From NCBI GenBank assembly GCA_014382495.1, contig JACNJR010000041.1:1-39003 (forward strand): DNA of 39,003 nt, given 5' to 3'. Below the pieces are notes generated by a model. It did not search any database. It saw only the letters and a program-made list of their open reading frames with translations, and was not told where the DNA came from. Shown piece by piece: positions 26,124 through 34,045 of the stretch. The stretch comes from Candidatus Cloacimonadota bacterium. Its GTDB lineage: Bacteria; Cloacimonadota; Cloacimonadia; JGIOTU-2. Made by a program: the position numbers and the translations under genes. The stretch's first letter is position 1. Every line of letters begins with the position of its first letter.

Positions 26124-28589
26124 TTATTCAGAAATGTGCACATTTACTTCAAGATAGCCGAAGATTCTTATATTATCACTTCCATAAATGGTAACCTCAT
26201 TGCCATCGGTTCCAATAATTGAAAATTCCACACCAAGATAAACATCAGGATTTAAGAATACATCGAAGTTTTGAGTAGCATTAATTTCGTCTAATGATAT
26301 TTCTATTTCACTCGTTTCATCAGCAAGAATGGATAACGAATCAATTATCAAATATGGCGAATCTTCCGATTCTGTCCAAATTTCTGTAGAATCATTTGTA
26401 AAATATAATTTTGTAATTGTACCAAAAGGAAGAGAATTTTCGGTAGTAAAAAGCAGTTTTACACTATTAAAATTTTCTTCAATAATGTCTTGCGTATCTT
26501 CATCAATTTCTATATGCTCAAGCGAATCCATTTTCATTGTATGGTTATTTATGATAAATTTAAGAGGAGTTTGTAAAGTATAACTTCCAGAAATTATATT
26601 ATCTTTTGAAATTGTTCCATTTCCATTTATTTCTGCATATGAATCTTGAATTTTTATGTGTGTGGGAAAGATATTAAGAAGTTCCGGAATTCCATCTGTG
26701 ATTATGATAGGTTCGCCTGGAATGATTGATTCTTCAATATCAATTTGCACACTGTCACCGGAATTGTTTTCGCCTGTTAGATGCAGAATCAAATCACAAT
26801 TAAATCCAATTCCATTATCAATTTCTAACTGAAGTTCGGCATTTTGAAATAAAAAAATTCCCTGCAACGTATCTGCGAATTCGCCCAAATCTATCTCTTC
26901 ATCCATATCATCAAGGTCTATTCTTTTGTCGTTTATTATTCCTGTTATCTCCTGGAAAATCAAATCACTTATGGTAATATCTGCATTGACATTATCAGTT
27001 GAAGTAATTGTAATAATATCTGCTGGCGTGTTTACGTTTACATTGTAATGCACAATCTGGTCTGGCGAAACAATTATAGAATGATTTGCAAAATTGTAAT
27101 TTACAAAATCGGTATTCGTAATTTCGACAGGATTGCCGATTTCATCTTTAATTTTATCAAATATAATTTTTATTTCAGGTTCGAAACTCAAACCAGAGAG
27201 TTCAATGTTTGCAAATCCGTTTTTAATCGTTGCTTGTTGCAAAATAATCTTTCCGCTTTCATCCTCGATTGAAAAAGAATCTTGATGTTCAAAACTCTGA
27301 TCAACATATCCAGAAACCTCTTCAAACCACATTTCACTAAGCTCGATTTTGGTATATATACTTTGTGTTTCATCAATTGTAACAAATCCGTCTGTTGAGT
27401 CGGTCGTAACAAAATACGAAAAATGCAAAGCATCTAAAATTTGCTTTTCTGCCCTTATTTCATAACCAGAAAAATCTAAATGATAATCAAGTGAATCATT
27501 TGCAGCGATTTCTAAATCTATTTGTGCAAGATTATCAAATGTATCAAATAATTCATCAAACTGAATTGTCACATTTGCACTAATTGGCAAATTATTCTTA
27601 ATCTTAATATTCCACACGCAACTATCAATTTTTGCAGAAGTTAATTGTATTTCATCATCTTCTATCGGAATTTCATCAATGTGTTGAATATGTTCAGCGG
27701 GAAGTTTCGCGCTTGCTTCAGTTACAGTCATTTCGCTAATACTGAATTTTATAACAAGCAGATCACCTTCTGATATATTTGCTGGCTCTGTGCCTGTGCC
27801 ATCTGTGGTAAGATATACTCTTAACGAATTATTCATATAAACCTTCTTCCCTGAAAGGTTTAATTCAACGGATTCAGTCGAACCTGCTTGAATGATATGG
27901 TCTATCTCGTGGTCTAATATCAAATTTTCAGGTGAAATTGGGTTTCCATAAATTTCTATTTTCATATAATGTTCTGGATCACTAGAACTTAATGGAATTT
28001 CAGTATTGTTGATAAAGTCGATATGTGCAAAGCCAGAATCTATGACAACATACTCGATGTTTTCATTTGGAAATGGTAAAAACTCGGTATCTAATGAAGG
28101 AATATTATAATAAGGCGGAATTGGTGTTCCTTGAACTTCACCCAATGATTCTGACAAATCTATCTCGGCTTGTGCTTCACCAGTTGCTTCAACAACTATT
28201 CTGTCCAATCCTTTGTCAAATTGGCTAATCAGTGAGTCAATTTTCAACTCATCACCAATTTGCACATTGAACGATTCCATTCGTTCTTCGATTTGAAGTT
28301 CATCACCAATTTGCTTATTAAACGATTCTGTCTGCCCTCCAACTTTCAGTTCATCTCCAATTCTCATTGTATCAAGTTCTCCAGAAAATGAAAACTGCAT
28401 CGTATCATTCTCAACTGCGAAAATAAAATCATCTGTCGTGTCGGCAAGTTCAGACATATAATACTTTTCGCTGATAAGTGGAAGGTTCAATTTCGTATCC
28501 CATTCTGGCGCTTGTGGCTCCTTTAGCGAACAGTTGAATAAACCAATTAGAGAAAAAACCATTGTAAAAAATAGAAAATATCTTTTCAT
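26124..28589 (-). CDS. Large lipoprotein, first gene of the surface locus
   Basis: 821 residues with a type II signal peptide and lipobox LFNC (Cys at about residue 20), so it is lipid anchored. The mature N-terminus (KEPQAPEWDTKLNLPLISEKYY) is of a kind I associate with exported FCB-group lipoproteins of unknown function. Residues 75-125 hold a tandem 17-residue repeat (IGDELK...ESFNxQ, three copies). The rest is beta-rich with repeated patterns such as NADITISDLIFQEITG and FVTIDETQSIYTKIELSEMW, like stacked immunoglobulin-like or beta-sandwich modules, and many Asp and Glu. The RBS GGGAG precedes the ATG. It has its own promoter overlapping the rnhB stop. The downstream TPR/barrel gene starts 60 nt after its stop. 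The function is unknown. Confidence 0.8.
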   Translation of the reverse strand: MKRYFLFFTMVFSLIGLFNCSLKEPQAPEWDTKLNLPLISEKYYMSELADTTDDFIFAVENDTMQFSFSGELDTMRIGDELKVGGQTESFNKQIGDELQIEERMESFNVQIGDELKIDSLISQFDKGLDRIVVEATGEAQAEIDLSESLGEVQGTPIPPYYNIPSLDTEFLPFPNENIEYVVIDSGFAHIDFINNTEIPLSSSDPEHYMKIEIYGNPISPENLILDHEIDHIIQAGSTESVELNLSGKKVYMNNSLRVYLTTDGTGTEPANISEGDLLVIKFSISEMTVTEASAKLPAEHIQHIDEIPIEDDEIQLTSAKIDSCVWNIKIKNNLPISANVTIQFDELFDTFDNLAQIDLEIAANDSLDYHLDFSGYEIRAEKQILDALHFSYFVTTDSTDGFVTIDETQSIYTKIELSEMWFEEVSGYVDQSFEHQDSFSIEDESGKIILQQATIKNGFANIELSGLSFEPEIKIIFDKIKDEIGNPVEITNTDFVNYNFANHSIIVSPDQIVHYNVNVNTPADIITITSTDNVNADITISDLIFQEITGIINDKRIDLDDMDEEIDLGEFADTLQGIFLFQNAELQLEIDNGIGFNCDLILHLTGENNSGDSVQIDIEESIIPGEPIIITDGIPELLNIFPTHIKIQDSYAEINGNGTISKDNIISGSYTLQTPLKFIINNHTMKMDSLEHIEIDEDTQDIIEENFNSVKLLFTTENSLPFGTITKLYFTNDSTEIWTESEDSPYLIIDSLSILADETSEIEISLDEINATQNFDVFLNPDVYLGVEFSIIGTDGNEVTIYGSDNIRIFGYLEVNVHISE
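28246..28367 (-). repeat. 51-bp tandem repeat inside the lipoprotein gene
   Basis: The block TCATC(A/T)CCAATT starts at 28249, 28300 and 28351, an exact 51-bp (17-codon) period with about 2.4 copies. It encodes IGDELKVGGQTESFNKQ, IGDELQIEERMESFNVQ and IGDELKIDSLISQFDKG. Unlike the larger arrays in this locus, the copies are still close in DNA sequence, so the duplication is fairly recent. Confidence 0.8.
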
Positions 28590-28627
28590 ATATCTCCCAA
28601 AAAATTTTAGAAATTAATCAAAAAAAC

Positions 28628-28656
28628 ATAATCAAATTTCTTGAAAATTCTGTCAA
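28628..28656 (-). promoter_or_regulatory. Promoter of the surface-protein operon
   Basis: On the minus strand, TTGACA (28656-28651), a 17-nt spacer and GATTAT (28633-28628) lie 39 nt before the lipoprotein ATG. The TGA inside TTGACA is the stop codon of rnhB. This places a start of transcription exactly at the head of the five-gene set. Confidence 0.6.
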
Positions 28657-29273
28657 TATTTTTTATATTCATTTTCTGAAATTGGTGAGAAGGATTTTCT
28701 GTGAATTAGTGCAATACCATATTTTTCTAATGCGGAAATATGTTTTTTTGTTGGATAACCTTTATTATTTTTAAAATCAAATTGTGGATATTTTTTATGA
28801 TATTTCATCATTAGATTATCTCTCGAAACTTTTGCGAGAATTGATGCAGCGGCAATGCAAATAAACTTCTCGTCTCCTTTTACTATCGCCTTTCCCTCGA
28901 TATTTAATTTACAATTTCCAAATTTTGTCGGAAGAAATGGACCATCTACTAAATAATAATCTGCTAAACTTTCCAATTTTCTGATAACATTTCTCATCGC
29001 TAAAAATGTTGCTTTGAGAATATTTATTTTATCAATTTTTTTCGCTGTCACTTTCGTAATTGCATAACATTTTGCAGATTGAATAATCTCTTCGTATAAT
29101 TTTTCTCGTTTGGATTTGGACAATTTTTTTGAATCATCAATTCCGACAATACGACAATCTTTTGATAAAATTACAGCGGCAGCAACGACAGGTCCGGCGA
29201 TTGGTCCGCGACCAGCTTCGTCAACGCCAATTATTCTTCCGTAATTTTTATATGTTTGATATTCTGAAATCAT
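28653..29273 (-). CDS. rnhB: Ribonuclease HII
   Basis: 206 residues, the normal RNase HII length. The catalytic acidic residues are D18 and E19 in the GVDEAGRGPIAGPVVAAAV signature and D110 in YYLVDGPF, with the DSKKLSKSKRE motif after strand 3. It cleaves the RNA strand of RNA-DNA hybrids and single ribonucleotides misincorporated in DNA. Its ATG overlaps the TGA of pdxA by four bases (ATGA), so the pair is translationally coupled. The stop codon overlaps the -35 box of the downstream operon. Confidence 0.97.
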   Translation of the reverse strand: MISEYQTYKNYGRIIGVDEAGRGPIAGPVVAAAVILSKDCRIVGIDDSKKLSKSKREKLYEEIIQSAKCYAITKVTAKKIDKINILKATFLAMRNVIRKLESLADYYLVDGPFLPTKFGNCKLNIEGKAIVKGDEKFICIAAASILAKVSRDNLMMKYHKKYPQFDFKNNKGYPTKKHISALEKYGIALIHRKSFSPISENEYKKY

Positions 29274-30223
29274 CGCATCATCTTGTCGGCAAGTTTGAAT
29301 GCGGCAAGCAAACTCTTCTCAGAAGCGATATTTTTTCCTGCAATATCGAACGCAGTTCCATGATCGACCGATGTGCGAATGTATGGAAGTCCAAAAGTCA
29401 CATTTACTCCTGACCCAAAAGAAAGCATCTTGAACGGAATCAATCCTTGGTCGTGATATGGTGAAATTATCATATCATATTTCTGATATTTTTTTGTGAA
29501 AAATGTATCTGCCGAGAACGGTCCTTCGATGAAAATTCCTTCTTTCGCCAAATTTTTAATAACAGGAATAAGTATTTTCTGCTCTTCATTTCCAAATGCT
29601 CCATTTTCGCCACAATGCGGATTTACAGCAAGCAATGCTAATTTGGGACAGGAAAATTTTAGATATTTTCTCAGCGCTTTGTGAATTAATTTTATCTGAT
29701 TTTCAATCTTATCGATAGACAAATTTTTCGAAACTTCATTAAGCGCAAGATGTGTTGTAAGAAGTGCTATATTTATCTTTTTACTGAAAAAAGACATCAC
29801 AAAATTTTTCGAATTCGCTTGTTTTGCAAAAAATTCAGTATGCCCAATAAAATCAGGATATGTCAACTGAATATGAGATTTGCTTATTGGACCAGTAACA
29901 ATTGCATTTAATTCACCATTTAATGCATCTTTACCTGCAATTTTGATTGTTTCAAAAGCAGCAATACCGCTCATTTTTGAAGGATTTCCAAACTCGAATT
30001 TTTCTTCAGGATGGATTTGAATCCAGAATTTATTTCTGTCGGGAAATTTGTTGATTTCTGAAATTTTAGATATTTCGATTAGTGAATTTGTTTTTGAAGT
30101 TGGTGGAAAATTTCCATAAATAACGATGATATTTTTTTCGGATAATTTCTCAATTGCTTTAAGAATTATTTCTGGTCCAATACCTGTCGGTTCGCCAATT
30201 GTCAATCCGATTTTTTTCTTCAC
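29270..30223 (-). CDS. pdxA: 4-hydroxythreonine-4-phosphate dehydrogenase PdxA
   Basis: 317 residues, close to the family norm. The opening GLTIGEPTGIGPEIILKAI, the metal and substrate region YPDFIGHTEFFAKQ, SPYHDQGLIPFKML and the end block RTSVDHGTAFDIAGK are all in place. It oxidises 4-phosphooxy-threonine in the DXP-dependent route to pyridoxal phosphate. It starts with GTG at 30223, after AAAGGAAATT. The usual partner pdxJ is not in the window. It is downstream of tRNA-Phe by 61 nt and upstream of rnhB with a four-base overlap. Confidence 0.95.
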   Translation of the reverse strand: MKKKIGLTIGEPTGIGPEIILKAIEKLSEKNIIVIYGNFPPTSKTNSLIEISKISEINKFPDRNKFWIQIHPEEKFEFGNPSKMSGIAAFETIKIAGKDALNGELNAIVTGPISKSHIQLTYPDFIGHTEFFAKQANSKNFVMSFFSKKINIALLTTHLALNEVSKNLSIDKIENQIKLIHKALRKYLKFSCPKLALLAVNPHCGENGAFGNEEQKILIPVIKNLAKEGIFIEGPFSADTFFTKKYQKYDMIISPYHDQGLIPFKMLSFGSGVNVTFGLPYIRTSVDHGTAFDIAGKNIASEKSLLAAFKLADKMMR

Positions 30224-30284
30224 AATTTCCTTTGTAGATTTGAAATTACTTTTGTGAAATTCGTGGATTTGTAGTTGAAAATTA

Positions 30285-30360
30285 TGGTGCCGGGACGCGG
30301 AATCGAACCACGGACACAGGGCTTTTCAGGCCCCTGCTCTACCGTCTGAGCTATCCCGGC
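30285..30360 (-). tRNA. tRNA-Phe (anticodon GAA)
   Basis: A 76-nt cloverleaf with acceptor GCCGGGA/TCCCGGC (7 perfect pairs), D arm GCTC...GAGC and anticodon loop CTGAAAA in the stem GGGGC/GCCCT. The T arm contains GGTTCGATTCC, and CCA is encoded at 30287-30285. It lies 38 nt downstream of the SurA-like gene and 61 nt upstream of pdxA on the same strand, so it may be cut out of a longer transcript. Confidence 0.97.
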
Positions 30361-30398
30361 AATTAATAATTTCAAAATTTCTCCACTTTTTTTTAGAT

Positions 30399-32513
30399 TT
30401 AATTTTTGCTGTCAAGTTTTTGAAATTCTGGGTTCTCATTCTGAATAAAAAAAACTTTTACATTCTTCTCTTTTTTAAAATTTTCAAGCCATTCCGTGAA
30501 TTTCTTTTTGTAATAATCTCTACAAAATTTGTCCTTGTCAAATCGAAATTGCTCGTAATCAATCTCCTTTTTATCTTCAACAAAATAAAATCCAAAACCG
30601 TCTACACACAATCTAATTGGCTGACTGAAGCTAAATTTAGAATGTGAAAATGCGTCGTTCAAAACAATTTCATCATTCTCAAAATCTTCGACTTCATCGG
30701 AACATAAAAGCCAATCCGTCTCAGTGAATCCACCAAAAATTGGCAAAAGTGATTTATTCCCATTTTTCAAATTTTCAATGATAAATCTGGTAAATTTTTT
30801 ACACTGTTCGTATTTTATTATTTTCGCAAATTTTTCTCTTGCTAAGTTAAATGCTTGATATCCCGAGATTTTTTCGCTCGGAATTTTCTCTTTCAGAAAT
30901 AAAATCAGATAGCCATTTTTTCTATAACTAATTTTCGGAAATTTTTCTCCTATTTGAGAATTTTCAATTATCTCAAAATCGATTTTGTGAAGCCAAAATA
31001 GCGAATCAATTAGAACAGAATCGGAATCAAGCAAAATATAATCAGTTTCTCGGAGCGAATCTAAATATTCCACAAAAATAGAATCTTGCGTGGAATTTAC
31101 TGAATTGAAAAGTTTCGAAACATTTTGAGAATCAGCAATATTTGGAAAAAATAAATATTGTAATTTGAATTTTTCTTTTGTAAAATATGTGTCCTTTTGA
31201 CTTTGATAATACTCTTGAAAACGACTTTCCCAATTTTCATCCCACTTTTTTCTAACCTTTTTTTCAATCAAATTTTTTAGATTTTTTTTCTGCGAATTTG
31301 GAATTTTTTCTTTTTTATTTATTCTGCCAATAATAATATTTCCAGCTCTTTTTTTGATAAAAATCGAATCTTTCGAAGTTGTAAAAATTGTATCAGATAT
31401 CATCTTGAAAAAATTTTCATAATAAGGAATTTTTTCGATTAATTCAATATTTTCTGCAATTTTCGTATTGGGAATTGAGTCACCAAAATCGTTATTTTGA
31501 ACTTTTTGAATAATTTCCCCAATTAAAGAATCTGTAAGAATTTTTTGCTCATTTTCATAAAGAGTTTCATAAATTTCGCCTTGAACTTTTTCGATTAGCA
31601 AAGTATCTCGAACCGTCACAAATTCCTCAATATTTTTTTTATAATAGCTCTCAATTGAGTCCTGTTCAATGTTTATATCAAATGTAAAATTTTTTTTATT
31701 GAACGAAAAGTAGCTTAAATTCACTTTGCAAATTTCGTGATTTTCTATATTTTCTTTGTAATAATCATTCGCAAAATTTTGGAAAAACAAATCTTTGCCA
31801 TTTAGAATATATTCCTTCCAAATTTTCATAGAATCTTTTTGAGAATTCCTTGTGAGAAACCAAAAAATATTTTTGGAAGCTAGAATTTTTCTCTTATTTT
31901 CTTGATAAAATTTCTGAAAATATGATGGAGTAGAAGGAAATAAACTCGGCATAAGTGAATCTGGGAAAATGATATATTTCAGTTTTATCTCGGAATTTCG
32001 CTTGAAATATTCCTCAAAAAGTTCTCTCTCCGAAAGCTGAAATTTTTCTTCGATGATTTTCGTTATCTTATTTTTTAAAACATCATTTCTAATTTGCTCG
32101 ATAATTTGTCTGAATTTTTGAGGATATTTATTTTTGAAATTTTGAAATTTTTGAGTGTCAAATAAACCATTTGTCAAAAACATTTTATTATTTGAATAAA
32201 TTTCTTTGAAAGTTGTAATCAATTCCTGATTCGAAATATAAATACTATTTTCCTTCGCGTAAATTTTGAATAATTCTTCTTTGATTAATTGTTTGATAGC
32301 GAGTTTTTTCAAATCATTTGCATAGGTTTCTTCGGAAATTTCAGGATATTTAGAACTGTTTTTCTTCCAATTTTTCCACAAAATTTGATATCTATTTTGC
32401 ATTTCCAACCAAGTAATCGGTTTGCCATTGACTTCCGCTACAATGTCAGCAAAGGAAATTTTTATCGATAAAATTAAAATTATGAAAATTAAAAACGATG
32501 TAATTTTTTTCAT
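30399..32513 (-). CDS. SurA/PpiD-like periplasmic chaperone
   Basis: 704 residues with a signal peptide (1-22, ending KISFA). The N-terminal domain is of the SurA/PpiD type (DIVAEVNGKPITWLEMQNR, then AIKQLIKEELFKIYAKENSI, then the TTFKEIYSNN and FQLSERELFEEYF helices). The two large middle and C-terminal parts have the length for parvulin-like modules, but the conserved active-site pattern of parvulins is not recognisable, so the product may be a chaperone without isomerase activity. It would assist folding or transit of outer-membrane and secreted proteins. It is very rich in Lys, Phe, Ile and Asn. Its ATG directly follows the TAG of the metallo-hydrolase gene, so the two are coupled. Confidence 0.82.
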   Translation of the reverse strand: MKKITSFLIFIILILSIKISFADIVAEVNGKPITWLEMQNRYQILWKNWKKNSSKYPEISEETYANDLKKLAIKQLIKEELFKIYAKENSIYISNQELITTFKEIYSNNKMFLTNGLFDTQKFQNFKNKYPQKFRQIIEQIRNDVLKNKITKIIEEKFQLSERELFEEYFKRNSEIKLKYIIFPDSLMPSLFPSTPSYFQKFYQENKRKILASKNIFWFLTRNSQKDSMKIWKEYILNGKDLFFQNFANDYYKENIENHEICKVNLSYFSFNKKNFTFDINIEQDSIESYYKKNIEEFVTVRDTLLIEKVQGEIYETLYENEQKILTDSLIGEIIQKVQNNDFGDSIPNTKIAENIELIEKIPYYENFFKMISDTIFTTSKDSIFIKKRAGNIIIGRINKKEKIPNSQKKNLKNLIEKKVRKKWDENWESRFQEYYQSQKDTYFTKEKFKLQYLFFPNIADSQNVSKLFNSVNSTQDSIFVEYLDSLRETDYILLDSDSVLIDSLFWLHKIDFEIIENSQIGEKFPKISYRKNGYLILFLKEKIPSEKISGYQAFNLAREKFAKIIKYEQCKKFTRFIIENLKNGNKSLLPIFGGFTETDWLLCSDEVEDFENDEIVLNDAFSHSKFSFSQPIRLCVDGFGFYFVEDKKEIDYEQFRFDKDKFCRDYYKKKFTEWLENFKKEKNVKVFFIQNENPEFQKLDSKN

Positions 32514-33137
32514 CTATAAAACAAATGGATTGTTGCGTTTTTCGTGAGTAATTGTTGTAGTTTCGCCGTGTCCGGGATAAATTTTTGTCGAATCTGGAAG
32601 TATAAAAAGTCGGTTTTTTATGCTGCGAATTAATTTCTCTGGTTCTGCTCCTGCTAAATCGGTTCGTCCAACTCCTTCAAAAAAAAGTGTGTCTCCACTT
32701 ATTAAAAATCCATCGCCTAAAAGACATATACTCCCTTTGGAATGACCTGGCGTGTGTATCACTTTTAATTTTTCTGAACCGAATTTTATTTCATCACCAT
32801 CTTTCAATTCAATATCTGCTGATGGCGAGACAATATTATATCCACTTAATCTGCTAAAATTTAAACCTGAATTTGATAACATAGGATTGTCCAAAGAGTG
32901 AATGCAAATTTTCGCTTTTGTGAGATTTTTCAGTTCAGCATTTGCGCCGATATGGTCGCCGTGACCGTGAGTATTTACGATGAATTTAATTTCAAAATCA
33001 AACTGTTTGGATTTTTGAAAAATTGTTTTTGCTTTATCTGCTGGATCGACAACAATTCCCTTTTTTGTCTTTTCATCCCAAATAAGATATGTATTTGTGA
33101 AAAAAATGTCGAGCAGATTTAGCTTTTTTATTTTCAT
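32514..33137 (-). CDS. Metallo-beta-lactamase-fold hydrolase (glyoxalase II-like)
   Basis: 207 residues, matching the short YcbL-type group. It has the metal ligands THGHGDH (H57, H59, D61, H62), the later His in HTPGHSKGS, the bridging Asp in SGDTLF and the last His in YPGHGETT. The GVGRTDLAGAEPEKLI segment is typical of YcbL-like hydrolases that split S-lactoylglutathione or related thioesters. It lacks the C-terminal glutathione-binding domain of classical GloB, so the in vivo substrate is open. It is cytoplasmic, starts 12 nt after the PHP gene, and is directly abutted by the chaperone gene. Confidence 0.92.
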   Translation of the reverse strand: MKIKKLNLLDIFFTNTYLIWDEKTKKGIVVDPADKAKTIFQKSKQFDFEIKFIVNTHGHGDHIGANAELKNLTKAKICIHSLDNPMLSNSGLNFSRLSGYNIVSPSADIELKDGDEIKFGSEKLKVIHTPGHSKGSICLLGDGFLISGDTLFFEGVGRTDLAGAEPEKLIRSIKNRLFILPDSTKIYPGHGETTTITHEKRNNPFVL

Positions 33138-33149
33138 TTTTGAAATTTA

Positions 33150-34013
33150 TTAATTTGATAAAAACTTTTTCAAAGGTGATACTGATTTTTTCTCCATTCT
33201 CCATTTTGTTTTTAAATTTTCGAGATAATTTTCTTTCAGCAACATCATTCCCAATCTATTATCTACTCTTGTTTTTCCGTGAAAATCGGAACCGCCTGTG
33301 ATGACTAAATCATATCTTTTTGCGAGTTCAAGATATACATCTTTTTGATAAAATGTGTGAAGTGGATAGAAAATTTCCAGTCCATCTAATCCCAATTTTA
33401 CAAGTTCGGGAATGACAAAATCGTTTTTGATAATTCCAGGATGAGCAAGCACCGAAAGACCGCCAGCTTGCCTAATAATTCTGAAAACATCACTTGGCGA
33501 ATAGGTTGATTTTCTGATATGTGCTGGACAATTATTTCCGATATAATTATAAAATGCGTCGGTATATTTTTTAATCTGAGCATTTTTTAGCATTACGCTT
33601 GCGAAGTGCGCTCGGCTAATAACATTTTTGTTTTTTGATTCCTCGTATAACTGCTTCATACTAATATCGATGCCCAATTCATTCAATTTCTCAACCATTT
33701 TTATAGCGCGTTCAGTCCTTCCTTTTTGGAGAAATTTCAACATATTTTTTAGCTCTTTATTTTTGGGATTAATAAAATATGCTAAAATATGAATATCATA
33801 ATCTCGATAATAGCAACTAATTTCTGTGCCAGGGATTAATTCGATTTTATATTTTTTTGCCAATTTTTTTGCGGAAAGATATCCATCGACACAATCGTGG
33901 TCAGTAATTGAGATAGTAGAAAATTCAATTTCTTTGGCGGTTTGAAGAATTTGCTTTGGCGTATATGAGCCATCAGAAAATGTGGTGTGAATGTGCAAAT
34001 CAATTTTTTTCAT
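33150..34013 (-). CDS. PHP domain phosphoesterase (RNase AM/TrpH-like)
   Basis: 287 residues, the normal size for the YciV/TrpH group. The PHP metal motifs are clear: DLHIHTTFSDG (H7, H9, D14), ITDHD, PGTEIS, SRAHFA, LAHPG and GGSDFHG. In this family the trinuclear metal centre hydrolyses nucleoside 3',5'-bisphosphates and degrades short RNAs and 5' ends of rRNA from the 5' side. It is cytoplasmic. It begins 32 nt after the phosphate transporter gene and is followed at 12 nt by the metallo-hydrolase. Confidence 0.92.
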   Translation of the reverse strand: MKKIDLHIHTTFSDGSYTPKQILQTAKEIEFSTISITDHDCVDGYLSAKKLAKKYKIELIPGTEISCYYRDYDIHILAYFINPKNKELKNMLKFLQKGRTERAIKMVEKLNELGIDISMKQLYEESKNKNVISRAHFASVMLKNAQIKKYTDAFYNYIGNNCPAHIRKSTYSPSDVFRIIRQAGGLSVLAHPGIIKNDFVIPELVKLGLDGLEIFYPLHTFYQKDVYLELAKRYDLVITGGSDFHGKTRVDNRLGMMLLKENYLENLKTKWRMEKKSVSPLKKFLSN

Positions 34014-34045
34014 AAGTTATAATCTCGTCAATTTTCCAAATATTC

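Noticed and set aside
30285-30360. tRNA-Phe as attachment site of an integrated element
   Set aside because: No integrase, no phage or plasmid gene and no partial tRNA copy was seen; the flanking genes are housekeeping.
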